Shown one piece after another: positions 1 to 9,545 of a DNA stretch of 41,111 nucleotides. A model generated the notes under the pieces. The model made no database searches. It worked only from the letters and a program-made list of their open reading frames with translations, and was not told where the DNA came from. The position numbers and the translations under genes were made by a program. Origin of the DNA: Alphaproteobacteria bacterium (GTDB taxonomy: Bacteria; Pseudomonadota; Alphaproteobacteria; Micropepsales; Micropepsaceae); the NCBI GenBank assembly GCA_016792565.1, contig JAEUMK010000034.1, positions 1 to 41,111 on the forward strand, read 5' to 3'. The number at the start of each line of letters is the position of its first letter. Positions within the stretch are counted from its first letter, which is position 1.

Positions 1-509
1 GCCGGGTCGCGGAAGGCGGCGATGTCGGCATCCGCGAAGGGGAAGCGGAAGAAATGTACCGACGAGGTCTTGCCGTCCGGGGTGGTGCGGTCGGCGTCGT
101 CGGTCGCTTCGCCCTGGATGCGCCAGGCGCCGCCGGGACCCTGGATCTCGATGAAGACATGCGATTCGACGCCGCCGAGGCGCCGCAGCACCTTGTCGCG
201 GCGGCCGGGCTCGTCGATCTCCAGCATCATCGTGGCGACCAGCTCGCGGCCCTGGGGAATGAGCGGGTTGTAGGCCTCCAGCTCGCCCGCCACCTGCTCG
301 GCGCCGCCCTTTTCAATGCACAGCATCTCGTGCACCTGCAGCCACATCGTCTCATAGTTCTCGAAATAGAAGGTCGCGAAGGGGCCGACCTCGATCCGGC
401 GCAGCTTCTTGACGGGCAGCAGCGCGGCGCGGCGCGCCTTGCGCTGCGCCTGATAGGCCTCCATCGGGAGAATGTCGGCCGCGTCGAGGCGGCGGGCGGC
501 TTCAGGCAT
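1..509 (-). CDS. DUF3501 family protein (partial, C-terminus beyond left edge)
   Basis: A reading frame runs leftwards from an ATG at 509 to the window edge without a stop, giving about 169 residues (begins [20 protein letters not shown]). The composition, the early basic stretch ([17 protein letters not shown]) and the position directly after an Fe-S oxidoreductase and a rubrerythrin match the DUF3501 family, whose biochemical role is unknown. Its start codon overlaps the TGA of the upstream Fe-S gene (TGATG), so the two are probably translationally coupled. No membrane segment or signal peptide is visible. The family call rests on recall of the sequence pattern and context; function is not inferred beyond membership of this three-gene unit. 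Confidence 0.8.
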   Translation of the reverse strand, partial: MPEAARRLDAADILPMEAYQAQRKARRAALLPVKKLRRIEVGPFATFYFENYETMWLQVHEMLCIEKGGAEQVAGELEAYNPLIPQGRELVATMMLEIDEPGRRDKVLRRLGGVESHVFIEIQGPGGAWRIQGEATDDADRTTPDGKTSSVHFFRFPFADADIAAFRDP

Positions 510-1870
510 CACAGCAACCCATAGCTTTGAGCAAGGAGTTCGATCGGGTGTTCGGCGAGCTTGACGTTCGCCGTCTCGCCCTTGCCGGCGGCCAGCGCCA
601 TGGTTCCCGCGACGAGGTGCTGCGCGGCGAGCGGACATTCGCTGACGAGGTGCGCGTTGTTCGCCTTCAGCGCGGCGCGGAAGGCGGGCGTGCCGACCTT
701 CACCGCGCAGACCCTGGTTTCCTTCAGCACGCCGAACGTGCCGCCATGCCCGGCGCAGCGCTCGATCACGTCGACCTTCTGCCCCGGTATGAGCCGCAGC
801 ATCTCGGCGGCCTTGGGGCCGACGTTCTGGGCCCGCGCATGGCAGGCGAGATGGACGCTGACGCCGCCCTCGATGGGCTTCAGCCCCTCGGGCAGCCCGT
901 GCTTGCGGGCGACGTCGACGACGTATTCGTCGATGTCGAAGGTCGCCTGGGCCAGCGCCTTGACGTTCTCGTCGCCGGGAACGATCAGCGGCCACTCGAA
1001 CTTGAACATGAGGCCGCACGAGGCGATGGGCGTAATGATGTCGTAGCCGGCGTCGATGAGCGGGCGCAGCTTCGCCGACACCGTCCTCGCCTGTTCGGCG
1101 ACCCTGGCGAGGTCGGCCTGTTCGAGAAACGGCATGCCGCAGCAGCCCGGATATTCGACCAGCGTCTCGACGCCGATCTTGTTGAGCACCTTCAGCGCCG
1201 CCTCGCCGATCGGCGGCTTGTTGTAGTTGACGAAGCAGGTGGCGAAGATCGCCGCCTTGCGCTGGCCGAAGGCCGGGGCCGCGGCGTTGACGCCGCCCTT
1301 CATCGTCTTGGCGCGCTTCACGAAGGTCCGGCGATTGAACTCCGGCAGCTCGGCGTCGCGGTCGATGCCGAGGGTGCGCTCCATCGCCGCGCGTGCGGGA
1401 CGGTTCGATTTCTTCGAGGCCCAGTTGGCGAGCGGCGCCACCGCGCCCGCCAGGCGTCCGTTGCGGTCCATGCGCGCCAGCTGGCGCGCCGTCCAGTTCG
1501 ACTTGCCGGCCTTCACCTCGGCCATCCGGGCGCGCAGCATCAGATGCGGGAAGTCGATGTTCCACTCGTGCGGCGGCACATAGGGGCACTTCGTCATGAA
1601 GCACATGTCGCAGAGCGTGCAGGCCTCGATCACCGGCGCGAACGCCTCGGACTTCACCTCGTCGAGCTCGCCGGTCGGCGAGGCGTCGATCAGGTCGAAG
1701 AGGCGCGGGAAGCTCTCGCACAGATTGAAGCAGCGCCGACAGGTGTGACAGAGATCGAACACCCGCCGCAGCTCCTCGTCGAGCTTGGCGGGATCGAGAA
1801 AATCGGCGTCCTGCCACGCGATTTCGTGACGGACGGGCGCGCTGAGGCTGCCTTCGCGCATGTGGGACAT
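509..1870 (-). CDS. Heterodisulfide-reductase-like Fe-S oxidoreductase (GlpC/HdrD type)
   Basis: A 453-residue protein. The N-terminal ferredoxin-like part has two cysteine clusters: C41-x2-C44-x2-C47-x3-C51 and C84-x2-C87-x2-C90-x4-C95. These should bind two 4Fe-4S clusters. Two CCG-type domains follow, with a canonical GCCGMP at about 242-247 and a second, degenerate copy (HLACHA at about 340, then CAGHGG at 372). Proteins of this build move electrons between flavoproteins or quinones and thiol/disulfide or redox partners; the partner here is unknown. The frame is open 78 bases further upstream, but I chose the ATG at 1870 because AGAAAGG lies just before it and the upstream residues are low-complexity Arg/Pro. 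It lies between rubrerythrin and DUF3501, so it may supply electrons to rubrerythrin, which lacks a rubredoxin domain; that is inference. Confidence 0.85.
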   Translation of the reverse strand: MSHMREGSLSAPVRHEIAWQDADFLDPAKLDEELRRVFDLCHTCRRCFNLCESFPRLFDLIDASPTGELDEVKSEAFAPVIEACTLCDMCFMTKCPYVPPHEWNIDFPHLMLRARMAEVKAGKSNWTARQLARMDRNGRLAGAVAPLANWASKKSNRPARAAMERTLGIDRDAELPEFNRRTFVKRAKTMKGGVNAAAPAFGQRKAAIFATCFVNYNKPPIGEAALKVLNKIGVETLVEYPGCCGMPFLEQADLARVAEQARTVSAKLRPLIDAGYDIITPIASCGLMFKFEWPLIVPGDENVKALAQATFDIDEYVVDVARKHGLPEGLKPIEGGVSVHLACHARAQNVGPKAAEMLRLIPGQKVDVIERCAGHGGTFGVLKETRVCAVKVGTPAFRAALKANNAHLVSECPLAAQHLVAGTMALAAGKGETANVKLAEHPIELLAQSYGLL

Positions 1871-1972
1871 GCCTTTCTTCGCAGGCGTCTGGCGGCGGGA
1901 CGGCCGGCGGCCGGGCCCGCGAATGGCCGGACGGGCGGTCGGCCGCACGCCGGACCGCCGGGAGAGCGGCCG

Positions 1973-1997
1973 GGGGCCCGCTTGCTGCGGGCGCCCC
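1973..1997 (-). terminator. GC-rich hairpin between rubrerythrin and Fe-S gene
   Basis: GCCCGC (1976-1981), a TTGCT loop and GCGGGC (1987-1992) form a 6-bp stem, with more G/C pairing possible on both sides. It lies 27 bases after the rubrerythrin stop. There is no T-tract on the minus strand, so it could be a weak attenuator or an mRNA 3'-end stabiliser rather than a true terminator. The rest of the 150-base gap (1871-2023) is GC-rich and shows no gene. Confidence 0.3.
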
Positions 1998-2023
1998 GGT
2001 GACGGCAGGAGGAGCGGCGTGCG

Positions 2024-2443
2024 TCAGGCGAGCGTGTCGAGGGCCTTCTGGAAGCGCCCGGCATGGCTCTTCTCGGCCTTGGCGAGCGTCTCGAACCAGT
2101 CGGCGATCTCGTCGAAGCCTTCCTCGCGCGCGGTGCGCGCCATGCCCGGATACATGTCGGTGTATTCGTGCGTCTCGCCGGCGATGGCGGCCTTCAGATT
2201 GTCCGAGGTCTCGCCGATCTTGTGGCCGGTCGCAGGGTCGCCGACTTCTTCCAGGAAGGCGAGGTGGCCGTGCGCGTGGCCGGTTTCGCCTTCGGCGGTG
2301 GAGCGGAACACGGCGGCGACGTCGTTGTAGCCCTCGACGTCGGCCTTCTGCGCGAAATAGAGATACCGCCGATTGGCCTGCGACTCGCCTGCAAAGGCTG
2401 CTTTCAGGTTCTCGTGCGTCTTGGATTCGGCCAAACCGCTCAT
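2024..2443 (-). CDS. Rubrerythrin (ferritin-like, no rubredoxin domain)
   Basis: A 139-residue single-domain rubrerythrin. It carries the di-iron four-helix-bundle ligands expected of the family: E20 (AGESQAN), E53-x2-H56 (EGETGH), E90/E93 (AGETHEY) and E124-x2-H127 (AEKSH). Rubrerythrins reduce hydrogen peroxide at a di-iron site, normally taking electrons from a rubredoxin domain or protein. The C-terminal rubredoxin domain with its two CxxC pairs is absent, so another electron donor is needed; the downstream Fe-S protein is the obvious candidate. A strong Shine-Dalgarno (AGGAGA) lies 7 bases before the ATG. A promoter-like sequence (2504-2531) and a 9-bp inverted repeat (2536-2562) lie upstream. 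Irr, a haem/iron-responsive regulator, is the next gene upstream. Confidence 0.93.
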   Translation of the reverse strand: MSGLAESKTHENLKAAFAGESQANRRYLYFAQKADVEGYNDVAAVFRSTAEGETGHAHGHLAFLEEVGDPATGHKIGETSDNLKAAIAGETHEYTDMYPGMARTAREEGFDEIADWFETLAKAEKSHAGRFQKALDTLA

Positions 2444-2503
2444 CGATCTTCTCCTGTGTGTGGCGCTGGATTCCCGGGTGCGCCGCCTTCCCCTGATGAC
2501 GGG

Positions 2504-2531
2504 ATCGTAGAACGCAGACGGGCATCGTCAA
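2504..2531 (-). promoter_or_regulatory. Candidate sigma70-type promoter of rubrerythrin
   Basis: On the minus strand TTGACG (2531-2526) and TACGAT (2509-2504) are separated by 16 bases, about 60 bases before the rubrerythrin ATG. The match to -35 is good and to -10 moderate. It sits immediately downstream of the inverted repeat at 2536-2562. Confidence 0.45.
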
Positions 2532-2535
2532 GGTG

Positions 2536-2562
2536 TTAGATCAAAGCCTGGAATTGATCTAA
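2536..2562. promoter_or_regulatory. Perfect 9-bp inverted repeat, candidate operator
   Basis: TTAGATCAA at 2536-2544 and its exact reverse complement TTGATCTAA at 2554-2562 are separated by 9 bases. The AT-rich arms stand out in a GC-rich genome. The element ends 4 bases upstream of the -35 hexamer proposed for rubrerythrin and 22 bases after the irr stop. It is poorly suited as a terminator (weak AT stem, no T-tract). It does not match an FNR/FixK box (half-sites are in the opposite order) or a standard Irr box, although TTAGA recalls an Irr half-site. The binding protein is unknown. Confidence 0.55.
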
Positions 2563-2584
2563 TAATGCGTCGCAAACCCAGGGG

Positions 2585-3016
2585 TCAGGCTTCGCGCAGC
2601 CGGACGACGATCTCGACCGATGCGATGGCCAGCCCCTCGGGGGCCGACGGGAAGGCGGCGATCTCGACGGCGCCCGCGGGGATATCGAGCGGCCGTCCCG
2701 ACGGATCGACGAAGTGATGGTGCGGCGCGGTATGCGTGTCGAACCAGGTCCGCGTGCCGTCCACGGCCACTTCGCGCAACAGGCCGGCGCCGGCGAAGGC
2801 ATGAAGCGCGTTGTAGATCGTGGCCAGCGACAGCGTCGCGCCCTGCGCCGCGGCTTCCTCGGCGAGCAGCTCCGCCGTCAGGTGGCGGTCGCGGCCGTCG
2901 AACAGCAGGCGGGCCAGTTGGAGACGCTGGCGCGTCGCCCTGAGGCCCGCGCCTTCCAGAAGGCGCTGGGCCGCCTCGAAGGGCCGGCTGCCGGGACGAT
3001 CATGTGACGCGCTCAT
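2585..3016 (-). CDS. irr: Irr, Fur-family iron response regulator
   Basis: A 143-residue Fur-superfamily protein. The N-terminal winged helix contains GLRATRQRLQLARLLF and the recognition segment SLATIYNALHAFAGAGLL, followed by the VAVDGTRTWFDTHTAPHHHF block. The HHH triplet is the haem/metal-binding signature of Irr, which in Rhizobiales controls haem synthesis, iron uptake and storage genes according to haem status. There is no cysteine in the protein, so the Cys-Pro haem regulatory motif of Bradyrhizobium Irr is absent; this is common in other Irr proteins. The frame is open well upstream, but the ATG at 3016 (MSASHDRPGS) gives the normal family length. It is divergent from fabA, an arrangement conserved in many Rhizobiales. 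The spacing upstream (TTGAAA...TAGCAT, 15 bases apart) is only a weak promoter candidate. Confidence 0.92.
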   Translation of the reverse strand: MSASHDRPGSRPFEAAQRLLEGAGLRATRQRLQLARLLFDGRDRHLTAELLAEEAAAQGATLSLATIYNALHAFAGAGLLREVAVDGTRTWFDTHTAPHHHFVDPSGRPLDIPAGAVEIAAFPSAPEGLAIASVEIVVRLREA

Positions 3017-3148
3017 GACGCACAATGCTATGCGATCGCGCCGGATTTCAAGCCGCCCCCGCCTTGCCTTGCCGTCCGGCCGCATGGCTGCTACCTGACA
3101 ATCGACACTTGAGCGGGCTTTCCGGCCCCGGCAAATGGACCTGGCAAG

Positions 3149-3706
3149 ATGGGCGAGAGCGGATTGGCGGCGAACCTGATCAAGCGCGCGGCGAGCTTCG
3201 ACTTTCAGAGCCTGATCGACTGCGCCAAGGGCAAGCTGTTCGGGCCCGGCAACGCGCAGCTGCCGATGCCGCCGATGCTGATGTTCGACCGCATCACCCA
3301 GATCTCGGACAACGGCGGCGCGCACGGCAAGGGGCAGATCGTCGCCGAGTTCGACGTGAAGCCGGACCTCTGGTTCTTCAAATGCCATTTCGAGGGCGAT
3401 CCGGTGATGCCGGGCTGCCTGGGGCTCGACGCGCTGTGGCAGATGGTCGGCTTCTTCCTGGGCTGGATGGGGGCGCCGGGCCGCGGCCGGGCGCTGGGCG
3501 TGGGAGAGGTGAAATTCACCGGCATGGTGCTGCCGGACGCCAAGCTCGTCACCTACATCATCGACCTGAAGCGCGTCATCATGCGCAAGCTGGTGCTGGG
3601 CATCGGCGACGGGATCATGCAGGTCGACGGCAAGACCATCTACGAGGCCAAGGACCTGCGGGTCGGCCTGTTCACCACGGGCGGGCCGGCCGTCGCACCG
3701 GCCTGA
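3149..3706 (+). CDS. fabA: 3-hydroxydecanoyl-ACP dehydratase/isomerase FabA
   Basis: A 185-residue hot-dog-fold enzyme. FabA dehydrates 3-hydroxydecanoyl-ACP and isomerises trans-2- to cis-3-decenoyl-ACP, the branch point to unsaturated fatty acids. The catalytic His80 ([14 protein letters not shown]) and Asp94 (LGLDALWQ) have the 14-residue spacing of His70/Asp84 in E. coli FabA. The length is about 14 residues more than the E. coli enzyme, mainly at the N-terminus. Only a weak ribosome binding site precedes the ATG. The 132-base gap to irr must hold the promoters for both divergent units; no convincing Irr box is visible. It is followed by fabB after 34 bases. Confidence 0.96.
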   Translation: MGESGLAANLIKRAASFDFQSLIDCAKGKLFGPGNAQLPMPPMLMFDRITQISDNGGAHGKGQIVAEFDVKPDLWFFKCHFEGDPVMPGCLGLDALWQMVGFFLGWMGAPGRGRALGVGEVKFTGMVLPDAKLVTYIIDLKRVIMRKLVLGIGDGIMQVDGKTIYEAKDLRVGLFTTGGPAVAPA

Positions 3707-3740
3707 TCGTGCGGCAACTCAAGCTGGAAAAGGACCGCCC

Positions 3741-4964
3741 ATGAGACGCGTCGCCGTCACCGGTCTGGGCATCGTCTCCTCGATCGGCAACAACGCGCAG
3801 GAAGTGACCAGCAGCCTGCACGACGCCCGGTCGGGGATCGTGCGGGCGCCGGAATATGCCGAGCTCGGCTTCCGCAGCCAGGTCCACGGCAGCCTGAAGA
3901 TCAATCTCGACGAAGCGGTCGACCGCCGCGCCCGGCGCTTCATGGGCGACGGCGCCGCCTATGCCTGGATCGCGATGGAGCAGGCGATCCGCGACGCCGG
4001 GCTGGAGCCGGGCGAGGTCTCGAACGAACGCACCGGCCTCATCGTCGGTTCGGGCGGGCCTTCGACCAAGGCGATCGTCGCGGCCGCCGACGTGACTCGC
4101 GAGCCCGGCAAGGGGCCCAAGCGGGTCGGCCCGTTCGCAGTGCCCAAGGCGATGTCGTCGACCTGTTCGGCCAACCTCTCCACCTGGTTCAAGACCAAGG
4201 GCGTCAACTACTCGATCTCCTCGGCCTGCTCGACCTCGGCCAACTGCATCGGCAACGCCGCCGAGATGATCCAGTGGGGCAAGCAGGACATCATGTTCGC
4301 CGGCGGCGGCGAGGAGCTGGACTGGACGCTCTCGGTCCTCTTCGACGCGATGGGCGCGATGTCGTCCAAGTACAACGACACGCCCGCCACCGCCTCGCGC
4401 GCCTACGACAGGAACCGCGACGGCTTCGTCATCTCCGGCGGCGGCGGCATCCTGGTGCTCGAGGAGCTGGAGCACGCCAAGGCGCGCGGCGCAAAGATCT
4501 ACGCCGAACTCGCCGGCTACGGCGCGACGGCCGACGGCGCCGACATGGTCGCCCCGTCCGGCGAGGGCGCGGTGCGCTGCATGAAGATGGCGCTGGCGGG
4601 CGTCAGAGAGAAGATCGACTACATCAACCCGCACGCGACCTCGACGCCGGTCGGCGACATTCCCGAGATCGAGGCGATCCGCGCCGTGTTCGGCGACGAC
4701 ATGCCGCCGATCTCGGCGACCAAGTCGCTGTCGGGCCACAGCCAGGGCGCGGCCGGCGTGCACGAGGCGATCTACACCCTGCTGATGATGCAGGGCGGCT
4801 TCATCGCCGAGAGCGCCAACATCGAGGATATCGACCCGGCGGTCGCCAGCGCGAACATCGTGCGCAAGCGCATCGACGGGGCGGCGATCAACACGGCCAT
4901 GTCGAACTCGTTCGGCTTCGGCGGCACCAACGCATCGCTGGTCTTCCAGCGCCATCACGGCTGA
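3741..4964 (+). CDS. fabB: 3-oxoacyl-ACP synthase I FabB
   Basis: A 407-residue thiolase-fold condensing enzyme. FabB elongates cis-3-decenoyl-ACP from FabA and so commits chains to unsaturated fatty acid synthesis. The triad is Cys163 ([10 protein letters not shown]), His298 ([11 protein letters not shown]) and His333 ([11 protein letters not shown]), plus Lys328, all at the same numbers as in E. coli FabB. The ATG at 3741 is preceded by AAAGGA with good spacing. It ends 11 bases before fabI. Pairing with fabA directly upstream distinguishes it from the FabF-type synthases, which normally sit with acpP and fabG. Confidence 0.97.
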   Translation: MRRVAVTGLGIVSSIGNNAQEVTSSLHDARSGIVRAPEYAELGFRSQVHGSLKINLDEAVDRRARRFMGDGAAYAWIAMEQAIRDAGLEPGEVSNERTGLIVGSGGPSTKAIVAAADVTREPGKGPKRVGPFAVPKAMSSTCSANLSTWFKTKGVNYSISSACSTSANCIGNAAEMIQWGKQDIMFAGGGEELDWTLSVLFDAMGAMSSKYNDTPATASRAYDRNRDGFVISGGGGILVLEELEHAKARGAKIYAELAGYGATADGADMVAPSGEGAVRCMKMALAGVREKIDYINPHATSTPVGDIPEIEAIRAVFGDDMPPISATKSLSGHSQGAAGVHEAIYTLLMMQGGFIAESANIEDIDPAVASANIVRKRIDGAAINTAMSNSFGFGGTNASLVFQRHHG

Positions 4965-4975
4965 GGGGAGCCCCG

Positions 4976-5824
4976 ATGACCGCTCAAGGACTGATGTCCG
5001 GCAAACGCGGCCTCGTCATGGGGGTCGCGAACGACCATTCGATCGCCTGGGGCATCGCCCAGGCCTGCGCCGCCCAGGGGGCCGAACTCGCCTTCACCTA
5101 CCAGGGCGAGGCGTTCGGCAAGCGCGTCAAGCCGCTGGCGGCGACGCTGGGCGCCAAGCTGGTGCTGCCCGCCGACGTCGAGGACGAGCAGTCCATGGAG
5201 ACGCTGTTCGGCGAGATCGAGCGGCAATGGGGCAGCCTCGATTTCGTCGTCCATTGCATCGCCTTCGCCGACAAGAGCGAGCTGAAGGGCCGCTATTGCG
5301 ACACCAGCCGCAAGAACTTCGCCCGGGCGCTCGACATTTCCTGCTTCTCGTTCACCGACATCGCCCGCCGCTCGGCGCCGCTGATGAAGCGGGGCGGCTC
5401 GCTGGTGACGCTCTCCTACATGGGCGCGGTGCGGGTGATCCCGAACTACAACGTCATGGGCGTCGCCAAGGCGGCGCTCGAGGCGAGCGTGCGCTATCTC
5501 GCCGCCGACCTCGGGCCGGACGGCATCCGCGTCAACTGCATTTCGGCCGGGCCGATGCGGACCCTCGCCGGCTCGGCGATCGGCGATGCGCGCCTCATGT
5601 TCCGCTGGAACCGCATGAACGCGCCGATGAAGCGCAACATCGAGCTGGAGCATGTCGGCAATGCCGGGCTCTATCTGCTGAGCGACCTCTCGGGCGGCGT
5701 GACCGGCGAGATCCACTATGTCGACAGCGGCTACAACATCGTCGGCATGCCCTCGACGGCGGACCTGAAATCGATGGGTCTGCCGGACGAGAACGGCGAG
5801 GCGAAGGCGCGCGCGGCCGAATGA
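4976..5824 (+). CDS. fabI: Enoyl-ACP reductase FabI
   Basis: A 282-residue short-chain dehydrogenase-type protein. FabI uses NAD(P)H to reduce trans-2-enoyl-ACP, the last step of each elongation cycle. The N-terminal nucleotide-binding segment is GLVMGVANDHSIAWGIAQ, and the family-specific Tyr158-x6-Lys165 pair lies in PNYNVMGVAKAALE. The reading frame is open far upstream inside fabB, but the ATG at 4976 gives the family length and follows GAGGGGAGCC. The residue aligned with E. coli Gly93 in the triclosan pocket is Ala96 (HCIAFADK). The TGA stop overlaps the next start (ATGA), coupling it to the GST-like gene. Confidence 0.96.
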   Translation: MTAQGLMSGKRGLVMGVANDHSIAWGIAQACAAQGAELAFTYQGEAFGKRVKPLAATLGAKLVLPADVEDEQSMETLFGEIERQWGSLDFVVHCIAFADKSELKGRYCDTSRKNFARALDISCFSFTDIARRSAPLMKRGGSLVTLSYMGAVRVIPNYNVMGVAKAALEASVRYLAADLGPDGIRVNCISAGPMRTLAGSAIGDARLMFRWNRMNAPMKRNIELEHVGNAGLYLLSDLSGGVTGEIHYVDSGYNIVGMPSTADLKSMGLPDENGEAKARAAE

Positions 5825-6462
5825 GCTATGTTCTCTACGGCGACCCGGACTCCGGATCGTTCACCCCTGAGGCGCTGCTCGCCGAGATCGGCGCCCCGGT
5901 CGAGTTGCGCGACATCTCGCTCGACAGGTTCGAACAGACCGAAGACGCCTACAAGGCGGTGAACCCGGCCGGCAAGCTGCCGGCGCTGGTGCTGCCGGAC
6001 GGCACGCTGGTGACGGAATCTGCGGCGATCCTGCTCGCGCTCTGCGCCCGCCATCCGGAAGCGAAGCTGTTTCCCGACCTTTCGACAAGCGACGGCGCCT
6101 GGGCGCTGCGCTGGCTGATGTTCGTCTCCAGCAACATCTACGAAGCGATCGGCCGCATCGATTTCCCGAACCGCTACACCTCCAACTACTACGACCGCGC
6201 CTCGGTCGAGGCCTCGGCCCGCTCGGAGATCCGCTGGTTCTGGATCCTGTTCGAGCGCGAGCTGGCGGCCCGCGGCCGTCCGGGTCCGTTCGCGCTCGGC
6301 GAGACGTTCTCGGCGCTCGACGTCTATGTCGCCAACCTCGCGGGCTGGGACAACCCGATCGAGTGGCGCGCGCCCAACGCGCCGCGGATCGAGGCGATCC
6401 GCCAGGCCGTCAAGGCACGGCCGAAGATCGCCCCGGTCTGGGCGCGCCATTTCGGCGGGTGA
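5821..6462 (+). CDS. Glutathione S-transferase family protein
   Basis: A 213-residue protein with the two-domain GST layout. The N-terminal thioredoxin-like half has the conserved cis-proline segment (GKLPALVLPDG) and the glutathione-binding LVTESAAILLAL; the all-helical C-terminal half contains a buried FALGETFSALDVYVANLAGW motif. The likely catalytic position near the N-terminus is serine (GDPDSGSF), not cysteine or tyrosine. The substrate is unknown. Its ATG overlaps the fabI stop by 4 bases, so it is made with the fatty-acid enzymes; a role in lipid peroxide or acyl detoxification is possible but unproven. It ends 6 bases from the convergent gene on the other strand. Confidence 0.88.
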   Translation: MSYVLYGDPDSGSFTPEALLAEIGAPVELRDISLDRFEQTEDAYKAVNPAGKLPALVLPDGTLVTESAAILLALCARHPEAKLFPDLSTSDGAWALRWLMFVSSNIYEAIGRIDFPNRYTSNYYDRASVEASARSEIRWFWILFERELAARGRPGPFALGETFSALDVYVANLAGWDNPIEWRAPNAPRIEAIRQAVKARPKIAPVWARHFGG

Positions 6463-6468
6463 GGCCGA

Positions 6469-6828
6469 TCAGGGCTTGCTGAGGGTGCGCGTTTCGTAGT
6501 TGGCGTTCAGCACGTCGAAGGCGGCGCTTTCGAGCATCTTGTCGGGGTTGGCGGCGCAGTCCGCCTGGACGGCCGTGTAATAGGCATCGATGCCGCCCTC
6601 GCCCATGAGATCCCAGGTATCGGCGGTCTGCCGGTTGGTCGCCGTCGAATAGCCCATCAGCCAGGCGGCGATCTGCGGCGCGGCCTGCGGATCGGAGGCG
6701 ATGTCGGCGGTGATCTGGCTGCAGGCGATGGCCCCCGCGCCGGTGATCCGGTATTCGCCGTCGGCCGAGGCGGCGGCGGCGGTGGAGGTGAGCAGGGCGG
6801 CGGCGGCGATCAGGACGGAGAGGCGCAT
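6469..6828 (-). CDS. Small exported protein with two cysteines, function unknown
   Basis: A 119-residue protein with a clear Sec signal peptide (MRLSVLIAAAALLTSTAAAASA, cleavage probably after residue 22). The mature part has Cys36 and Cys91, which could form one disulfide in the periplasm. The pattern of a first Cys, then AAWLMGYSTATN, then a second Cys followed by NPDKMLESAAFDVL recalls small HdeA-like or Rap1a/Tai-like periplasmic proteins, but the resemblance is too weak to assign. AAGGGAAA precedes the ATG. It is transcribed alone, convergent with the fab operon. Confidence 0.75.
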   Translation of the reverse strand: MRLSVLIAAAALLTSTAAAASADGEYRITGAGAIACSQITADIASDPQAAPQIAAWLMGYSTATNRQTADTWDLMGEGGIDAYYTAVQADCAANPDKMLESAAFDVLNANYETRTLSKP

Positions 6829-6922
6829 CGGGATTTCCCTTTAGTGAGGTCCGGACTTCGCCCTGCATCCGCGGGGTCCGCCAAGGGGACCAAATGCCGC
6901 GCCCGCACGAATCCCGGGCAAA

Positions 6923-6950
6923 CGAAAAGGGCGGCCGCGAGGCCGCCCTT
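6923..6950 (-). terminator. Intrinsic terminator of pnp
   Basis: A perfect 10-bp stem, AAGGGCGGCC (6927-6936) and GGCCGCCCTT (6941-6950), with a 4-base loop. On the minus strand it is followed by TTTTCGTTT. It lies 22 bases after the pnp stop codon, a textbook rho-independent terminator. The rest of 6829-6971 contains no gene and should hold the promoter of the small exported protein. Confidence 0.88.
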
Positions 6951-6971
6951 CCGCCAGTTCTTCGAAGAGGC

Positions 6972-9122
<2,151 letters not shown>

Positions 9123-9192
9123 GGTTTTCTCTTTCGGTTCAGCAGCGCCGGCCCCGCCGGACGCTCATACGGCACGCGCTTTTTCGGATAAA

Positions 9193-9226
9193 CGAAACGC
9201 CCGGGCGCGCGCGGCCGGGCGTTTCG
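9193..9226 (-). terminator. Intrinsic terminator between rpsO and pnp
   Basis: CGAAACGCCCGG (9193-9204) pairs exactly with CCGGGCGTTTCG (9215-9226), a 12-bp stem around a 10-base loop. On the minus strand the right side runs on as CGTTTCGTTTATCC, a moderately T-rich tail. It follows the rpsO stop by 32 bases and precedes pnp by 70. It probably ends part of the transcripts from the upstream operon and lets pnp be tuned separately. Confidence 0.8.
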
Positions 9227-9258
9227 CTGGACTTGAACTCAGGGACGGCGTGCGCCCG

Positions 9259-9528
9259 TCAACGGCGCAGGCCGAGCTTGGCGATGAGGGCCGCGTAGCG
9301 GTCCTTGTCCTTGCTCTTCAGGTAGTCGAGAAGGCTGCGGCGGCGCGAGACCATCTTGATCAGGCCGCGGCGCGAATGGTTGTCCTTGGCATGGGCCTTG
9401 AAGTGGTCCTGCAGGGCGGTGATGCGCTCCGACAGGATGGCGACCTGGACTTCCGGCGAACCGGTATCGCCCTGGGTGTTGGCGTTCGCCTTGATGACTT
9501 CGGCCTTGCGTTCGCTCGTGATCGACAT
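9259..9528 (-). CDS. rpsO: 30S ribosomal protein S15
   Basis: An 89-residue S15 of exact family length. It binds 16S rRNA helices near the three-way junction and helps assemble the platform of the 30S subunit. The conserved core [35 protein letters not shown] and [13 protein letters not shown] is intact. A strong Shine-Dalgarno (AAGGAG) precedes the ATG. Only 17 bases separate it from the truB stop, so it is read from the operon promoter upstream. Confidence 0.98.
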   Translation of the reverse strand: MSITSERKAEVIKANANTQGDTGSPEVQVAILSERITALQDHFKAHAKDNHSRRGLIKMVSRRRSLLDYLKSKDKDRYAALIAKLGLRR

Positions 9529-9545
9529 CGGGTGCTCCTTCAGCT

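Noticed and set aside
2536-2562. The inverted repeat as a terminator of irr
   Set aside because: The stem is AT-rich with a 9-base loop and no T-tract follows on the minus strand; a protein-binding site is more likely.
3017-3148. An Irr box between irr and fabA
   Set aside because: Autoregulation would be expected, but no TTTAGAA-like inverted repeat is present in the gap.
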